Part shown: positions 1-8,887 of the stretch, piece by piece
Layout of the letters: every line of letters starts with the position of its first letter
Numbering within the stretch: position 1 is the stretch's first letter
Source of the DNA: Sinorhizobium fredii NGR234
GTDB lineage: Bacteria > Pseudomonadota > Alphaproteobacteria > Rhizobiales > Rhizobiaceae
Direction of reading: 5' to 3'
DNA length: 64,000 nt
NCBI RefSeq assembly: GCF_000018545.1
Contig: NC_012587.1
Span: 1,922,001 to 1,986,000 of the forward strand
The notes under the pieces: generated by a model
What the model was told of the DNA's origin: nothing
The model's database searches: none
Seen by the model: only the letters and a program-made list of their open reading frames with translations
Position numbers and translations under genes: made by a program

Positions 1-1026
1 CATAACCCCAATGAAATGCCGGCGATCGAATATTTCCGCCAGATGTATTGGGGTTCCGGCATCGACCTGCCGGACGACGACTACGAAGAAAAGTTCGACG
101 AGTTCGTTATTGAAACGCTGGAACTGCCGCCGGGCGAAAAGGCGGTCCTCTCGCTGCAGCTTCCGGCCGAGTTCGTGATCGTCTTCGAGCCGGTGACGCA
201 TGCTGCGCAGTTCCTGGACGTCAGCGGCGAGCCGACCAGGGAGCGGCGCAACCTTGCCCTCGTCTTCGACCGCGCCCACCGCCATGCCGAAACACTGAGC
301 ATGCAGCCGGGCCCGCTTCGCATCCAGGTGGAGAACCATGCGGAGGTCCGCACGCTCCCCTCGGTCTGCATCGCCAACGAAGCGCTGCACGGCATGCTCG
401 GCCGCCGCCGGCCGTTCCTCACCGCCAAGCGGCTGCTCTCCAATCAGACCTTCCGCGACATCTATCGCACCGACATGCTCGACGTCGATCAGCGGCTGAA
501 GATCACCAGCCTCACCTTCCTCTTTACCGACCTGCGCGGCTCGACCGAGCTCTACGAGCGGGTCGGCGATCTGGCGGCATTCGATCTGGTGCGGGCGCAT
601 TTCCGGGTTTTGCACGAGATCGTCGCGGCCGAGGCCGGCGCCGTCGTCAAGACGATCGGCGACGCTGTGATGGCGACCTTCCCGACACCGGACCGGGCGG
701 TCGCCGCGGCCATGCGGATGCGTGACGCCATGCGCAATCTGAACGACGAGCGCGGCCGCGAGGACCTGCTCTTGAAGATCGGCATCCACGAAGGGCCGTG
801 TATCGCCGTCAACTTGAACGAGCGGCAGGACTATTTCGGCCAGACCGTCAATATCGCTTCGCGCGTCCAGCATCTTGCCACCTCGCGCGAGATCTTCGCG
901 ACCGGCTCGGTGCTCGAAGACCCGCGCGCCTCCGGCCTGCTGTCGGACCGCGGTCTAAGCCCGATGTCGCACAACGTCACGCTGCGCGGCATCGCCAACG
1001 AGATCAGCATTTTCGCGATTCCGTGA
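1..1026 (+). CDS. Class III adenylate/guanylate cyclase (5' end missing)
   Basis: The protein should make a cyclic nucleotide from ATP or GTP. The reading frame is open from base 1, so the true start lies left of the window; 342 codons are visible. The N-terminal half resembles the DUF5939-type region that precedes some rhizobial cyclases. The C-terminal ~170 residues form the catalytic domain: FTDLRGST carries the first metal-binding Asp and GDAVMATF the second. No membrane segment is visible in this part. Cyclase assignment is secure; the choice of cAMP over cGMP is inferred from the family. Confidence 0.88.
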   Translation, partial: HNPNEMPAIEYFRQMYWGSGIDLPDDDYEEKFDEFVIETLELPPGEKAVLSLQLPAEFVIVFEPVTHAAQFLDVSGEPTRERRNLALVFDRAHRHAETLSMQPGPLRIQVENHAEVRTLPSVCIANEALHGMLGRRRPFLTAKRLLSNQTFRDIYRTDMLDVDQRLKITSLTFLFTDLRGSTELYERVGDLAAFDLVRAHFRVLHEIVAAEAGAVVKTIGDAVMATFPTPDRAVAAAMRMRDAMRNLNDERGREDLLLKIGIHEGPCIAVNLNERQDYFGQTVNIASRVQHLATSREIFATGSVLEDPRASGLLSDRGLSPMSHNVTLRGIANEISIFAIP

Positions 1027-1123
1027 GGTTGCGACCGCGCGAAGCGGCGGAGTTCCTCAACGCCATCGTTCAGCTGGGGTTCAGGCTCGGCGGCCCAGTG
1101 TGGCGGCAGTAGAGGAGAAAGCC

Positions 1124-1366
1124 ATGCGAATCCTGCCATTGCTGGTTGCCACGACCACGATAATGACAGGCACCGCCGAGGCCGGCAGTCAATCATCGAA
1201 CACAAGCTCAAACAGTTCATCGAACAACGCGGTTGTTAACGAGCGGATCGTCGATACCTATTGCGAAGACGGCTATTGCGAGCGCCGGGTCTTGCGCCGG
1301 ACATATCGCGACGGACGCGATGGTGGCGAAGGCGAGTGGCGTCGCTATTTTGATCACGACGACTGA
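1124..1366 (+). CDS. Small secreted protein of unknown function
   Basis: An 80-residue protein with a cleavable signal peptide (hydrophobic stretch at residues 2-18, ending in AEA), then a Ser/Asn-rich linker and a charged tail with two Cys residues (CEDGYC). The ATG at 1124 is preferred over an in-frame GTG at 1100 because GAGGAG lies 5-10 bases upstream of it. It is predicted to be periplasmic or exported. I do not recognise the family. Confidence 0.6.
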   Translation: MRILPLLVATTTIMTGTAEAGSQSSNTSSNSSSNNAVVNERIVDTYCEDGYCERRVLRRTYRDGRDGGEGEWRRYFDHDD

Positions 1367-1559
1367 GCGGGTATCGCGGCAAGCCGCGCTGACGACCAGC
1401 GCCGCGACCGACGGCTCGCTCCTATCGTTGCATCCGGCGGATTTCGCGCTGCTGCTCGAGCCCCATTTCGAGCGACAACTCTTTTTTCGTGTCGCGTGTC
1501 GGTGTCCGCTGCGATCGGACGTCCTAGATCTAGTGACGTACGATCCAGGGAGAGCAACT

Positions 1560-2219
1560 ATGAGAAAGATCATCGTTGGTGCATTCGTGAGCCTTGATGG
1601 CATCATGCAGGCGCCGGGCGGGCCGCACGAAGATCCCGTCGGCGGCTTCAAGTATGGCGGCTGGGCCTTCCCCTATTTCGACGAGGCCATGGGACAGGCG
1701 GTGGACGACATGTTTGCCAAGCCGTTCGACCTTTTGCTTGGCCGGAAAACCTACGACATCTTCGCGGCACATTGGCCCTATGCCGGCGCCGACGATCCGA
1801 TCGGCTCCTTGTTCGACCGCATCACCAAATATGTTGCGACGCGCAATCCGGCCCTGAAGCTCGACTGGCAGAAAAGCCAAACCTTGGGCGACGACGTGCT
1901 GGCGACGCTTGGAAAACTGAAGAGCGAGGATGGGCCGGACCTGCTGACGCAAGGCTCGACCGATTTCCTCCAGACCCTCTTTCTCCACGACCTGGTCGAC
2001 GAGATGTTTATCTCGTACTTTCCCGTCGTTCTCGGGACGGGCAAGAAGCTGTTCGGCGACGGTGCGACACCGATGGCGCTGAAACTGGTCAGTTCGAAGG
2101 TTTCCGGAACCGGCGTCACGGTCAACAAGTATGTCCGCGGCGGACCAGTCGTCACGGGTTCGTTCGAATTCGATCAGCCAACCGAAGCAGAACTGGAACG
2201 GCGAAGAAAATTGACGTGA
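1560..2219 (+). CDS. Dihydrofolate reductase-like (RibD C-terminal) protein
   Basis: A 219-residue cytoplasmic protein of the RibD-C/DHFR-like family. It begins with a typical first strand and the SLDGIMQAP motif, followed by LLGRKTYD, which in the family contacts NADPH, and ends with the VVLGTGKKLF segment. Members are presumed NADPH-dependent reductases with unknown substrates. The ATG follows GGGAGAGC with short spacing. It stands alone between a secreted-protein gene and a CBS gene. Confidence 0.85.
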   Translation: MRKIIVGAFVSLDGIMQAPGGPHEDPVGGFKYGGWAFPYFDEAMGQAVDDMFAKPFDLLLGRKTYDIFAAHWPYAGADDPIGSLFDRITKYVATRNPALKLDWQKSQTLGDDVLATLGKLKSEDGPDLLTQGSTDFLQTLFLHDLVDEMFISYFPVVLGTGKKLFGDGATPMALKLVSSKVSGTGVTVNKYVRGGPVVTGSFEFDQPTEAELERRRKLT

Positions 2220-2358
2220 GCAAGGCGTTTGCACTGTGGGGCGGAACGCCGCGCTGATGAAGTCGCAATTCCGTACGGAATTCCTGCTGGGCGCCCAGAT
2301 TCCCACGATTAGCCATGATTTCGGGCGTATAATGCGGCTTGGAGAAAGATGGGAGGAT

Positions 2359-2781
2359 ATGATGAGAACCGAAGAAGCCATGCATTCCGGTGTTCGTTGG
2401 ATCGGCCCGGAAACGGATTTGCGGACGATCGCGCGGATCATGAAGGAAGAAGATATCGGCGCGCTGCCGGTCGGCGAGAATGATCGCCTGATCGGAATGG
2501 TGACGGATCGCGACATCACGCTGCGGGCGCTGGCGAACGGCAGGGATGTCTCTTCTTTGACTGCCCGCGACGTCATGACCAGGGAAGTCGTCTATTGCCG
2601 TACCAGTGAATCGGTCGAAGACGCCATTCACCTGATGGAGTCGAAGAAGATCCGGCGACTGCCGGTCATCAACGACGACAAGCGGATGGTCGGCATGTTG
2701 TCGATGGGCGACATTTCCCACTGCAGCAGCCAGCAAATGGCAGGCGAACTGGTCAAGGCGGTCAGCGCACACCATGCCTGA
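2359..2781 (+). CDS. CBS-domain protein
   Basis: About 140 residues consisting almost entirely of a tandem CBS pair (a Bateman module). Repeat 1 contains DIGALPVGENDRLIGMVTDRDI and repeat 2 contains IRRLPVINDDKRMVGMLSMGDI. Such pairs usually bind adenosine nucleotides and act as sensors. GGGAGG lies just upstream. Two consecutive ATGs (2359 and 2362) are possible starts, and 2362 has the better spacing. Upstream in-frame starts would add residues outside the domain. Confidence 0.85.
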   Translation: MMRTEEAMHSGVRWIGPETDLRTIARIMKEEDIGALPVGENDRLIGMVTDRDITLRALANGRDVSSLTARDVMTREVVYCRTSESVEDAIHLMESKKIRRLPVINDDKRMVGMLSMGDISHCSSQQMAGELVKAVSAHHA

Positions 2782-2808
2782 GCCGCACCCGGAAATTGTC
2801 TGGGTGCA

Positions 2809-2838
2809 TAGAACGGCGGGCAGTGGCCCGCCGTTCTA
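2809..2838. terminator. Bidirectional hairpin terminator
   Basis: A perfect 13-bp stem (TAGAACGGCGGGC and its complement) with an AGTG loop lies between two convergent genes. The stop codon of the minus-strand gene is inside the stem. A second, weaker hairpin lies immediately before it at 2784-2806. Confidence 0.75.
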
Positions 2839-3099
2839 TTTCACGACAACGGATCCGTTGACGATCTCGATTGTCTCATCGCCCTGGAGGCCAATGTGAT
2901 CGCCGCTTGGCGCGGTCACGAAGCAGCCGCTCGGGCAGATCATTTCCGTAGCGCCGGAATTGACGACCACTTCCATCCGGCTTTCCCCCTCGACGATTAC
3001 CAGTATGGCGGATTCGCCATCCTTATTGGTCACCATCGCCGCATTCGCACTGCCGGCGACGAGCACGCCGCAAAGCAAGGCAGCAACAACTGTCTTCAT
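2836..3099 (-). CDS. Small secreted protein of unknown function
   Basis: An 87-residue protein with a clear signal peptide (MKTVVAALLCGVLVAG then SANA). The mature part is short and beta-rich, with one Cys pair (CPSGC). The start at 3099 is chosen because the signal peptide begins there; upstream in-frame codons give non-hydrophobic, Arg-rich sequence. It is predicted to be periplasmic. Its terminator is shared with the convergent CBS gene. Confidence 0.6.
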   Translation of the reverse strand: MKTVVAALLCGVLVAGSANAAMVTNKDGESAILVIVEGESRMEVVVNSGATEMICPSGCFVTAPSGDHIGLQGDETIEIVNGSVVVK

Positions 3100-3455
3100 G
3101 GCCTCCAGCGCGCTACCCGCGCGCCGCCCCCTACGGCCGGTCACCCTTTCGCCCGTGGCAAAACTACCGGCCACCCCCTTCAGCCCGACGCCAGATTGGA
3201 CGGTGGCGGAGTGAATTGCCTCCTTTTTATGGCAGAAGTGCTGAATAAGCGCTGAATGGCGCGTTGCGCTGGTGTTCAGAAGCACTCGTTCGACGCAACG
3301 AACGGGCGTCCGATACGGCGACAAATTGATCACCTCTGGAATATCTTTTGGGCGAGATCTCCCCTTCCCCTTGATCCGGCGATTGTTGACGGTCTATGCG
3401 TTTGCGACGCCGGCCCGGCGTTTCGGGGATATAGGGTATACAAGGATTACCGCTT
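3100..3455. other. Intergenic leader region upstream of the TerC-like gene
   Basis: No convincing gene is present. A small hairpin occurs at 3287-3304 (CGTTCG/CGAACG). The 150 bases before the TerC-like start may hold its promoter and leader. Members of this exporter subfamily are often controlled by manganese-sensing yybP-ykoY leaders, but I could not match that consensus here. Confidence 0.3.
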
Positions 3456-4088
3456 ATGGAGATTTTCACGTCCGCCGGACTATTGGCGCTTATGCAAGTT
3501 ATCGTCATCGACCTCGTGCTTGCCGGGGACAATGCCGTGGTCATCGGCCTTGCGGCAGCCGGCCTGCCGATCGAGCAACGCAAGAAGGCGATTCTCGTCG
3601 GCATCATTGCGGCCACCGTACTTCGCATCGTGCTTGCGGCCTTCACGGTCCAGCTTCTGGCCATCATCGGCCTCCTCCTCGCCGGCGGCATTCTCCTTCT
3701 TTGGGTCTGCTGGAAGATGTGGCGTGAAATCCGTTCGGGCGGACATGAAGAGGTTGGATTGGACGACGCCAACGCGCCGAAGAAAACCTTCTCACAGGCC
3801 GCGACCCAGATCGTCGTAGCCGACGTGTCGATGTCGCTTGACAACGTCCTCGCCGTGGCGGGCGCCGCCCGCGAACATCCGACGATCCTCGTCTTCGGGC
3901 TTATGCTCTCGATCGCAATGATGGGCGTTGCGGCAACCTTCATCGCCAAACTGCTCGCCCGCTACCACTGGATCGCCTATGTCGGTCTGGCGATCATTCT
4001 CTATGTCGCTATCGATATGATCTATCGCGGCGCGTTGGAAGTATGGCCACACGTCGCGCCGGTCGCCCAGGCCCTGGCCGGGATGTAA
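3456..4088 (+). CDS. TerC/YjbE-family integral membrane protein, probable metal exporter
   Basis: A 210-residue membrane protein with about six or seven hydrophobic segments. The two family signatures are present: DLVLAGDNAVVIG near residue 22 and DVSMSLDNVLAVAG near residue 125. Each contributes the acidic and Asn residues thought to bind metal. The length fits the YjbE subgroup. Related proteins export manganese or protect metalloenzymes. The gene is monocistronic, with a strong terminator 15 bases after the stop. Confidence 0.85.
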   Translation: MEIFTSAGLLALMQVIVIDLVLAGDNAVVIGLAAAGLPIEQRKKAILVGIIAATVLRIVLAAFTVQLLAIIGLLLAGGILLLWVCWKMWREIRSGGHEEVGLDDANAPKKTFSQAATQIVVADVSMSLDNVLAVAGAAREHPTILVFGLMLSIAMMGVAATFIAKLLARYHWIAYVGLAIILYVAIDMIYRGALEVWPHVAPVAQALAGM

Positions 4089-4102
4089 CCGCGACTTCCG
4101 AG

Positions 4103-4133
4103 GAGGCGGCATCGTGCCGCCTCGTTCGTTTTT
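4103..4133 (+). terminator. Rho-independent terminator of the TerC-like gene
   Basis: A perfect 9-bp GC-rich stem (GAGGCGGCA/TGCCGCCTC) with a 3-base loop is followed by GTTCGTTTTTG. Confidence 0.85.
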
Positions 4134-4261
4134 GTCACCTGTGCTCCGGACCGGTGCCATGGGCATAGCAACGACGTGCCGACGCCGGTCGCAGTAGCGA
4201 AGCATTCCGCGACCTTTTCTCAATGTCGCCTAATTGGCGGCGCTATGGACGACAGTTCTCG

Positions 4262-6937
4262 TCAACGGCTGCCGCTGCGCCTTCCAACGGACCGGCCGCG
4301 CGTCTCGCTCTGGTCCTCCTGCATCTGGGCCTTGTCTTCCTCAACCGCCGGCACCTCGATGTCGGACGGCGTCGCTTCCTCCGGCGTCGTGTCCTCTACC
4401 TTCACCGGGAACGGAGCGCCGATCTCCTCGTCGCGGAAACGCTCGTAGATCGATACTCGAAGGTCGTTGCGGACATTGCCGGCCGTCAGCACGTCGGCGA
4501 CATAGATGCGCAACTCAAAGGTCATGCGCTCGTCGCCGAAGGCGGTGAAGCCGACATTGGGCGCCGGGTTCTTGAGGACCATCGGATGGGCGGCGGCAAT
4601 TTCTTGCAGTATTTCGATCACCCGGCGCGGATCACTGGCATAGCTCAGGGTGACGGAGATCTCGGAACGTCCAAGCTTGTTGCGATGCGTCCAGTTGCCG
4701 ACCGACGCGTTGATGAGCAGCGAGTTCGGCATCATGATCGACTGGTGCTGGAAGGTCTCGATCTCCGTCGCACGCACCGAGATGCGCCGGACGAAGCCCT
4801 CGGTCGTGCCGCTGACGATCCAGTCGCCAACCTTGAAGGGCCGCTCGACAAGCAGGATCAGGCCGGAGACGAAGTTCGAGACGATGTTCTGCAGGCCGAA
4901 ACCGACGCCGAGTGAGAGAGCACCGGCCACGAGTGCAAGGCTCGAAAGGTCGATGCCGGCCGCCGACAGGCCGATCAGGCCGGCTATGCCGACGCCCGTA
5001 TAGCCGATGCCGGTGCGGATCGAGTTGCGTACGCCGGCATCGACGCGGCTGCGCGCCATGACGTTGCCGTCGATCCAGCGCTGCACCCAGCGCGTCACGA
5101 CAAAGCCTATCGCGAAGAAGAGCACGCCTGCGAGAAGGCCGACGAGCGAGATGGTAATGGTCCCGATCCGGATCTCAGTGACAAAACGATAGACCCAGGA
5201 CTCGATATCCGCGATCTGGAAGCCCCACTGCAGCAGGATCAGCGGAATGAAGAAGAGGACCACCAGGGCATAAATGCCGAGACCGGCGACGAGGCCGATC
5301 TGATCGAGCCCCACCTGTTCCAGCTTGAAGCGTCGCTCGAGATAGCGTCCCGCCACCGTTTCAGCGAACGCGCCCTGTTTGGAAACCGATCGGCCGGTGA
5401 GAATACCGATATACATCGTCACCAGGATGGCGCCGGTGATGATGATTTGCGTGGCGATGAAACGCGCCAGACCGACATATCCGGAAAAGGCAACGGCGAT
5501 AAGGCCTGCGCCCATCAACAGGAAGGAAACGGATACGATCCGCGGCCATGGCCTTCCGGGTGCATCAAACGGTTCGTCCGGCCTCAGAGTCGGCCGAATC
5601 CAGGCCATCGACATCAGAATGAGCCCGATGATGATCGATGCCAGGAAACTCTTGGCGACGGTCAGCAGAACGGGCGACCCAAGGGAGTCGCTGATGCTTC
5701 CCAGCAAGTAGTCGAGACCGTTGACCAGCACCATGGCGAAAATCGGCACCATCAGCATGCGTGCGCCGCGATCCGAGACGCGCACAAGACGCCAGCTCGA
5801 TCGCGCCGGCGAAAGCACGGCACTCGCCAGTCTGGTGACGAAAAATACGACCACGCCCATGCCTAGCGTGACTGCAATGATCGGCGCTATGTCCGACCGC
5901 AAGACATTGAAGCTGCTAAGGAAGAAATAGCTGGAGGCAGCGAAGGCGGTGACCGCCATCGTCGGTATCAGAGTGGACCAGAACGCCAGCGAAAGCTGCC
6001 GGAAATAGGTCGGCTCGTCGTGTTCCTCATGGCTTAGGATGAAGGGCGCGAAGATCCTGTAGCTGCCGACAAGGAAGATCAGCGCACCGCAGAGCGAGAG
6101 AAAGATCGCGCTCAAGAAGGGAATGCGCTTGTAGTTCCACGCAAACGTCAGCCAGCTGCTGACGCTGCGCCACAACGCCCGGCTTTCGTCAGCCGTGGTC
6201 GCGATCGCCTCGCTCAACATCGCCACCGAAACCTCGGTTCGCTTCAGCAGCGTGTTGGAGAACAGCGCGCGACGCGTGGCGGTGATGCCGTTGGCGAGCT
6301 TCTTTGCCTCCACGGAAAGATTTTCCGCTCGTCCCGTCAATGCGTTGATGGCCCCGCGCTCGGCCAGCAGGCGCTTTCGCTCCTCGGTGACGATTGGCGC
6401 CTCTGCAGGCTGTCCCTCGCCCGGTGGATCGCCCAGTTCGGCAAGCCTGGCCTTGATCTCGTCGAGACGCGGCCGCGTTGCCACGGATGCCGAGATGATC
6501 TGCTTCGACAGTTCGTCGACCTGCACCTTGAGCTCGGCGAGCAGCGTATCGTCCTCGGCGGCCGTGTTGACACGATCGGCCAGCCGCTTGAGTTCGCGCT
6601 CGGACTGGGTGAGTTGGTCTTCCGCCTGCTGCAGCAATGGAGAAGCAGCCGCTGGTGAGTCGTCGGCCTCGTCTTGCGGCGCCCTTTGAGCGGGCTGCGC
6701 TGGCTCGGTTTGCGCGGTCGGCTGGGCCGGCTGCGAGGCCGTCGGCGCCGCGGGCGCAGCCTGTTCCGGTTGGACCGCTTGCTGGGCCATCGTCGTCCCT
6801 CCGCCGGCCAGAGTCAGCACGACAAACGAAACGGCGACCAAGAGAACGCTCAACTTTCCAGCGGAATGCAATTCAATATCCTTCGAAATCCGGTAAACAC
6901 GTAGTTTCGCCGAAGCGATCACTCGTCCGATGTGCAT
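4262..6937 (-). CDS. Large MscS-family mechanosensitive channel with DUF3772-like N-terminus
   Basis: An 891-residue inner-membrane protein. A signal or anchor segment is followed by a Pro/Ala/Gln-rich stretch and a coiled-coil periplasmic domain (DUF3772-like) to about residue 230. About ten membrane segments follow, then the MscS core over the last ~225 residues. The pore helix is glycine/alanine-rich (LGVGFGLQNIVSNFVSG) and the beta domain contains VGDWIVSGTTEGFV. Family members gate on membrane tension and protect against osmotic downshock. The start at 6937 is my choice; a GTG at 6997 is also in frame. The C-terminus is acidic, then Arg-rich. Confidence 0.88.
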   Translation of the reverse strand: MHIGRVIASAKLRVYRISKDIELHSAGKLSVLLVAVSFVVLTLAGGGTTMAQQAVQPEQAAPAAPTASQPAQPTAQTEPAQPAQRAPQDEADDSPAAASPLLQQAEDQLTQSERELKRLADRVNTAAEDDTLLAELKVQVDELSKQIISASVATRPRLDEIKARLAELGDPPGEGQPAEAPIVTEERKRLLAERGAINALTGRAENLSVEAKKLANGITATRRALFSNTLLKRTEVSVAMLSEAIATTADESRALWRSVSSWLTFAWNYKRIPFLSAIFLSLCGALIFLVGSYRIFAPFILSHEEHDEPTYFRQLSLAFWSTLIPTMAVTAFAASSYFFLSSFNVLRSDIAPIIAVTLGMGVVVFFVTRLASAVLSPARSSWRLVRVSDRGARMLMVPIFAMVLVNGLDYLLGSISDSLGSPVLLTVAKSFLASIIIGLILMSMAWIRPTLRPDEPFDAPGRPWPRIVSVSFLLMGAGLIAVAFSGYVGLARFIATQIIITGAILVTMYIGILTGRSVSKQGAFAETVAGRYLERRFKLEQVGLDQIGLVAGLGIYALVVLFFIPLILLQWGFQIADIESWVYRFVTEIRIGTITISLVGLLAGVLFFAIGFVVTRWVQRWIDGNVMARSRVDAGVRNSIRTGIGYTGVGIAGLIGLSAAGIDLSSLALVAGALSLGVGFGLQNIVSNFVSGLILLVERPFKVGDWIVSGTTEGFVRRISVRATEIETFQHQSIMMPNSLLINASVGNWTHRNKLGRSEISVTLSYASDPRRVIEILQEIAAAHPMVLKNPAPNVGFTAFGDERMTFELRIYVADVLTAGNVRNDLRVSIYERFRDEEIGAPFPVKVEDTTPEEATPSDIEVPAVEEDKAQMQEDQSETRGRSVGRRSGSR

Positions 6938-7155
6938 ACGCAACACGGCAAAAAGATGCAAAGCCGAGCCGGAGCGATGATTTCTACGTGAATCCACGTC
7001 AGTTCACAAATAATCCGCCCGTCGCCGACGCAAAGTGACAGCCCTTCGGCCACAGCGGCAGGAAACCCGCCAGATTTAGCCCAAAAGGGAGACTGGGAAA
7101 CGAGAAAGAGGTATGATGAACTGCGCAATAGCGCGGTCTGCGTGGGGGAACGGGA

Positions 7156-7638
7156 ATGGCAGAGTCATTACATCCGGCCGCGGTCGATCATCTACCCGTG
7201 TTCATCACCGCACCGGGCGACACGGATATTCTCTTCAACGTCATGGCGGTGTTCGTAGTGCTGCTGATCTTTCTGGTCGGCGTCCTGTACCTGCGGCTGC
7301 ACGCACTACCGGAACACATGGCACACGGCGCCAGCAAGGTGCAGTTGCAGCTCGTGGCTGTCCTGTCGCTGGTTGCGCTGTTCACGCATAATCATCTCTT
7401 CTGGATCGCCGCCCTGCTGCTGGCCCTGATCGAGTTTCCGGATTTTTCGACACCAATGGATTCCATGGCCGACTCGCTTCGCAAGATCGCCGAGCGGGAC
7501 GACAGGCCGCTTGGAACCGCGCCATCGGAAGCCCAGGTCACGCAGACAGGGCCCCACCCGCTGCAACCGGAACCTCAATGGGCGCCGTTCGAGCCGGAAC
7601 CTACGGCAAGCGGCGACCTTGCGGAGCGGAGGGGTTGA
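7156..7638 (+). CDS. Small inner-membrane protein in an HlyD-SulP operon
   Basis: A 160-residue protein with two or three membrane segments between residues 28 and 95 and a proline-rich hydrophilic tail. It lies 3 bp upstream of an HlyD-like gene, and the pair resembles small-membrane-protein/membrane-fusion-protein pairs such as E. coli YiaW/YiaV. That similarity is in layout rather than proven homology. Function is unknown; it may be an accessory subunit of the fusion protein. Confidence 0.65.
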   Translation: MAESLHPAAVDHLPVFITAPGDTDILFNVMAVFVVLLIFLVGVLYLRLHALPEHMAHGASKVQLQLVAVLSLVALFTHNHLFWIAALLLALIEFPDFSTPMDSMADSLRKIAERDDRPLGTAPSEAQVTQTGPHPLQPEPQWAPFEPEPTASGDLAERRG

Positions 7639-7641
7639 GCC

Positions 7642-8871
7642 ATGCTGGAGTTCATGATCTGCTCGATGCTGACGATCTTTCCGGACTTTCTCTTCCGCCG
7701 CTATGTTCAGGGAAAAAGGATCGGGCGGGAGATCAATCTCTATTCGATGTGGTTCGAGCTGCGTTGGGGTATCACCGCCTGCGTGATCCTCACGCTGTCG
7801 CTGATCACGCTCATTTTCTACTTTCATCCCTCTACGACGAACGTCACGGCCGCGTTCCGCACCGTGACGCTTATGCCCGAATCGGTCGGTCGGGTGGCGG
7901 AGGTCTTCGTCGGCACCAACGAGAAAATCGCGGCCGGCGCTCCCATATTCCGCCTCGACGATACCGAGCAGCGGGCGGCGCTTGAGACCGCCCGCCGGCG
8001 CATAGCGGAAATCGATGCCGAGACAGCGGTCACAACCACCGAACTGGTGGCAGCGGACGGGATGATCGCCCAGGCGGAGGGTGCCTATCAACAGGCGCTG
8101 GACGAGCTTGAAACGCAGGTCGAACTCAATCGCCTTAATCCGAATGTGGTGGCAAGACGCGAGATCGAACGGCGTCAGGTGGCCGTGAATGCGCGCCAAG
8201 GGGCGGTTTCCGCCGCCGTTTCGAACAAGCAGACCCTGGAGACGAAGATCGGCTCGCTTCTGCCGGCGCAAAAGGCAAGTGCCGAGGCTGCCCTCGCCCA
8301 GGCCCAGGTCGAGCTCGACAAGACTGTGGTGCGGGCCGGCACGGCCGGCATGGTCCAGCAGTTCACCTTGCGTCCCGGCGACATCGTCAATCCGATGATC
8401 CGCTCAGCCGGTGTCCTTGTACCCGATGACCGCCGCATCGGGCTGGTTGCCGGATTCGGCCAGATCGAGGCTCAGGTGATGAAGCCAGGCATGATCGCCG
8501 AGGCGACCTGCATCGGAAAGCCCTTTACGATCATTCCGATGGTGGTGGCCGAGGTTCAGGACGTGATCGCCGCCGGCCAGGTTCGGGCGGGGGAACAGCT
8601 CGTCGACGTGCAGCAGATGGCGCGTGGCGGAACGATCACCACGATTTTGGAGCCGCTCTTCGAAGGTCAGCTAGCGGGCATTCCACCGGGAAGTAGCTGC
8701 ATCGCCAATGCCTACACCAGCAATCACGACGAACTGCACGCGCCGGACATCAGCACCACGCGCTGGGTTTACCTGCATGTGATCGATGCCGTCGGGCTAG
8801 TGCACGCCATGATTCTCCGGCTGCAGGCGCTGCTCTTGCCGGTGCAGACGCTCGTTTTGACCGGGCATTGA
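7642..8871 (+). CDS. HlyD/EmrA-type membrane fusion protein
   Basis: A 409-residue periplasmic adaptor anchored by one N-terminal membrane segment (about residues 35-58). Next come a lipoyl-like half (SVGRVAEVFVGTNEKIAAG), a long coiled-coil hairpin (about residues 105-225), the second lipoyl half and a beta-barrel domain. In family members this bridges an inner-membrane pump and an outer-membrane channel. No pump ATPase or MFS gene is adjacent. The operon partners are a small membrane protein upstream and a SulP transporter 16 bp downstream. Confidence 0.85.
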   Translation: MLEFMICSMLTIFPDFLFRRYVQGKRIGREINLYSMWFELRWGITACVILTLSLITLIFYFHPSTTNVTAAFRTVTLMPESVGRVAEVFVGTNEKIAAGAPIFRLDDTEQRAALETARRRIAEIDAETAVTTTELVAADGMIAQAEGAYQQALDELETQVELNRLNPNVVARREIERRQVAVNARQGAVSAAVSNKQTLETKIGSLLPAQKASAEAALAQAQVELDKTVVRAGTAGMVQQFTLRPGDIVNPMIRSAGVLVPDDRRIGLVAGFGQIEAQVMKPGMIAEATCIGKPFTIIPMVVAEVQDVIAAGQVRAGEQLVDVQQMARGGTITTILEPLFEGQLAGIPPGSSCIANAYTSNHDELHAPDISTTRWVYLHVIDAVGLVHAMILRLQALLLPVQTLVLTGH

Positions 8872-8887
8872 TCCGGAGGGCGCCCGG

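Noticed and set aside
3256..3455. A yybP-ykoY manganese riboswitch before the TerC-like gene
   Set aside because: The conserved loop sequences could not be matched; only small hairpins are present.
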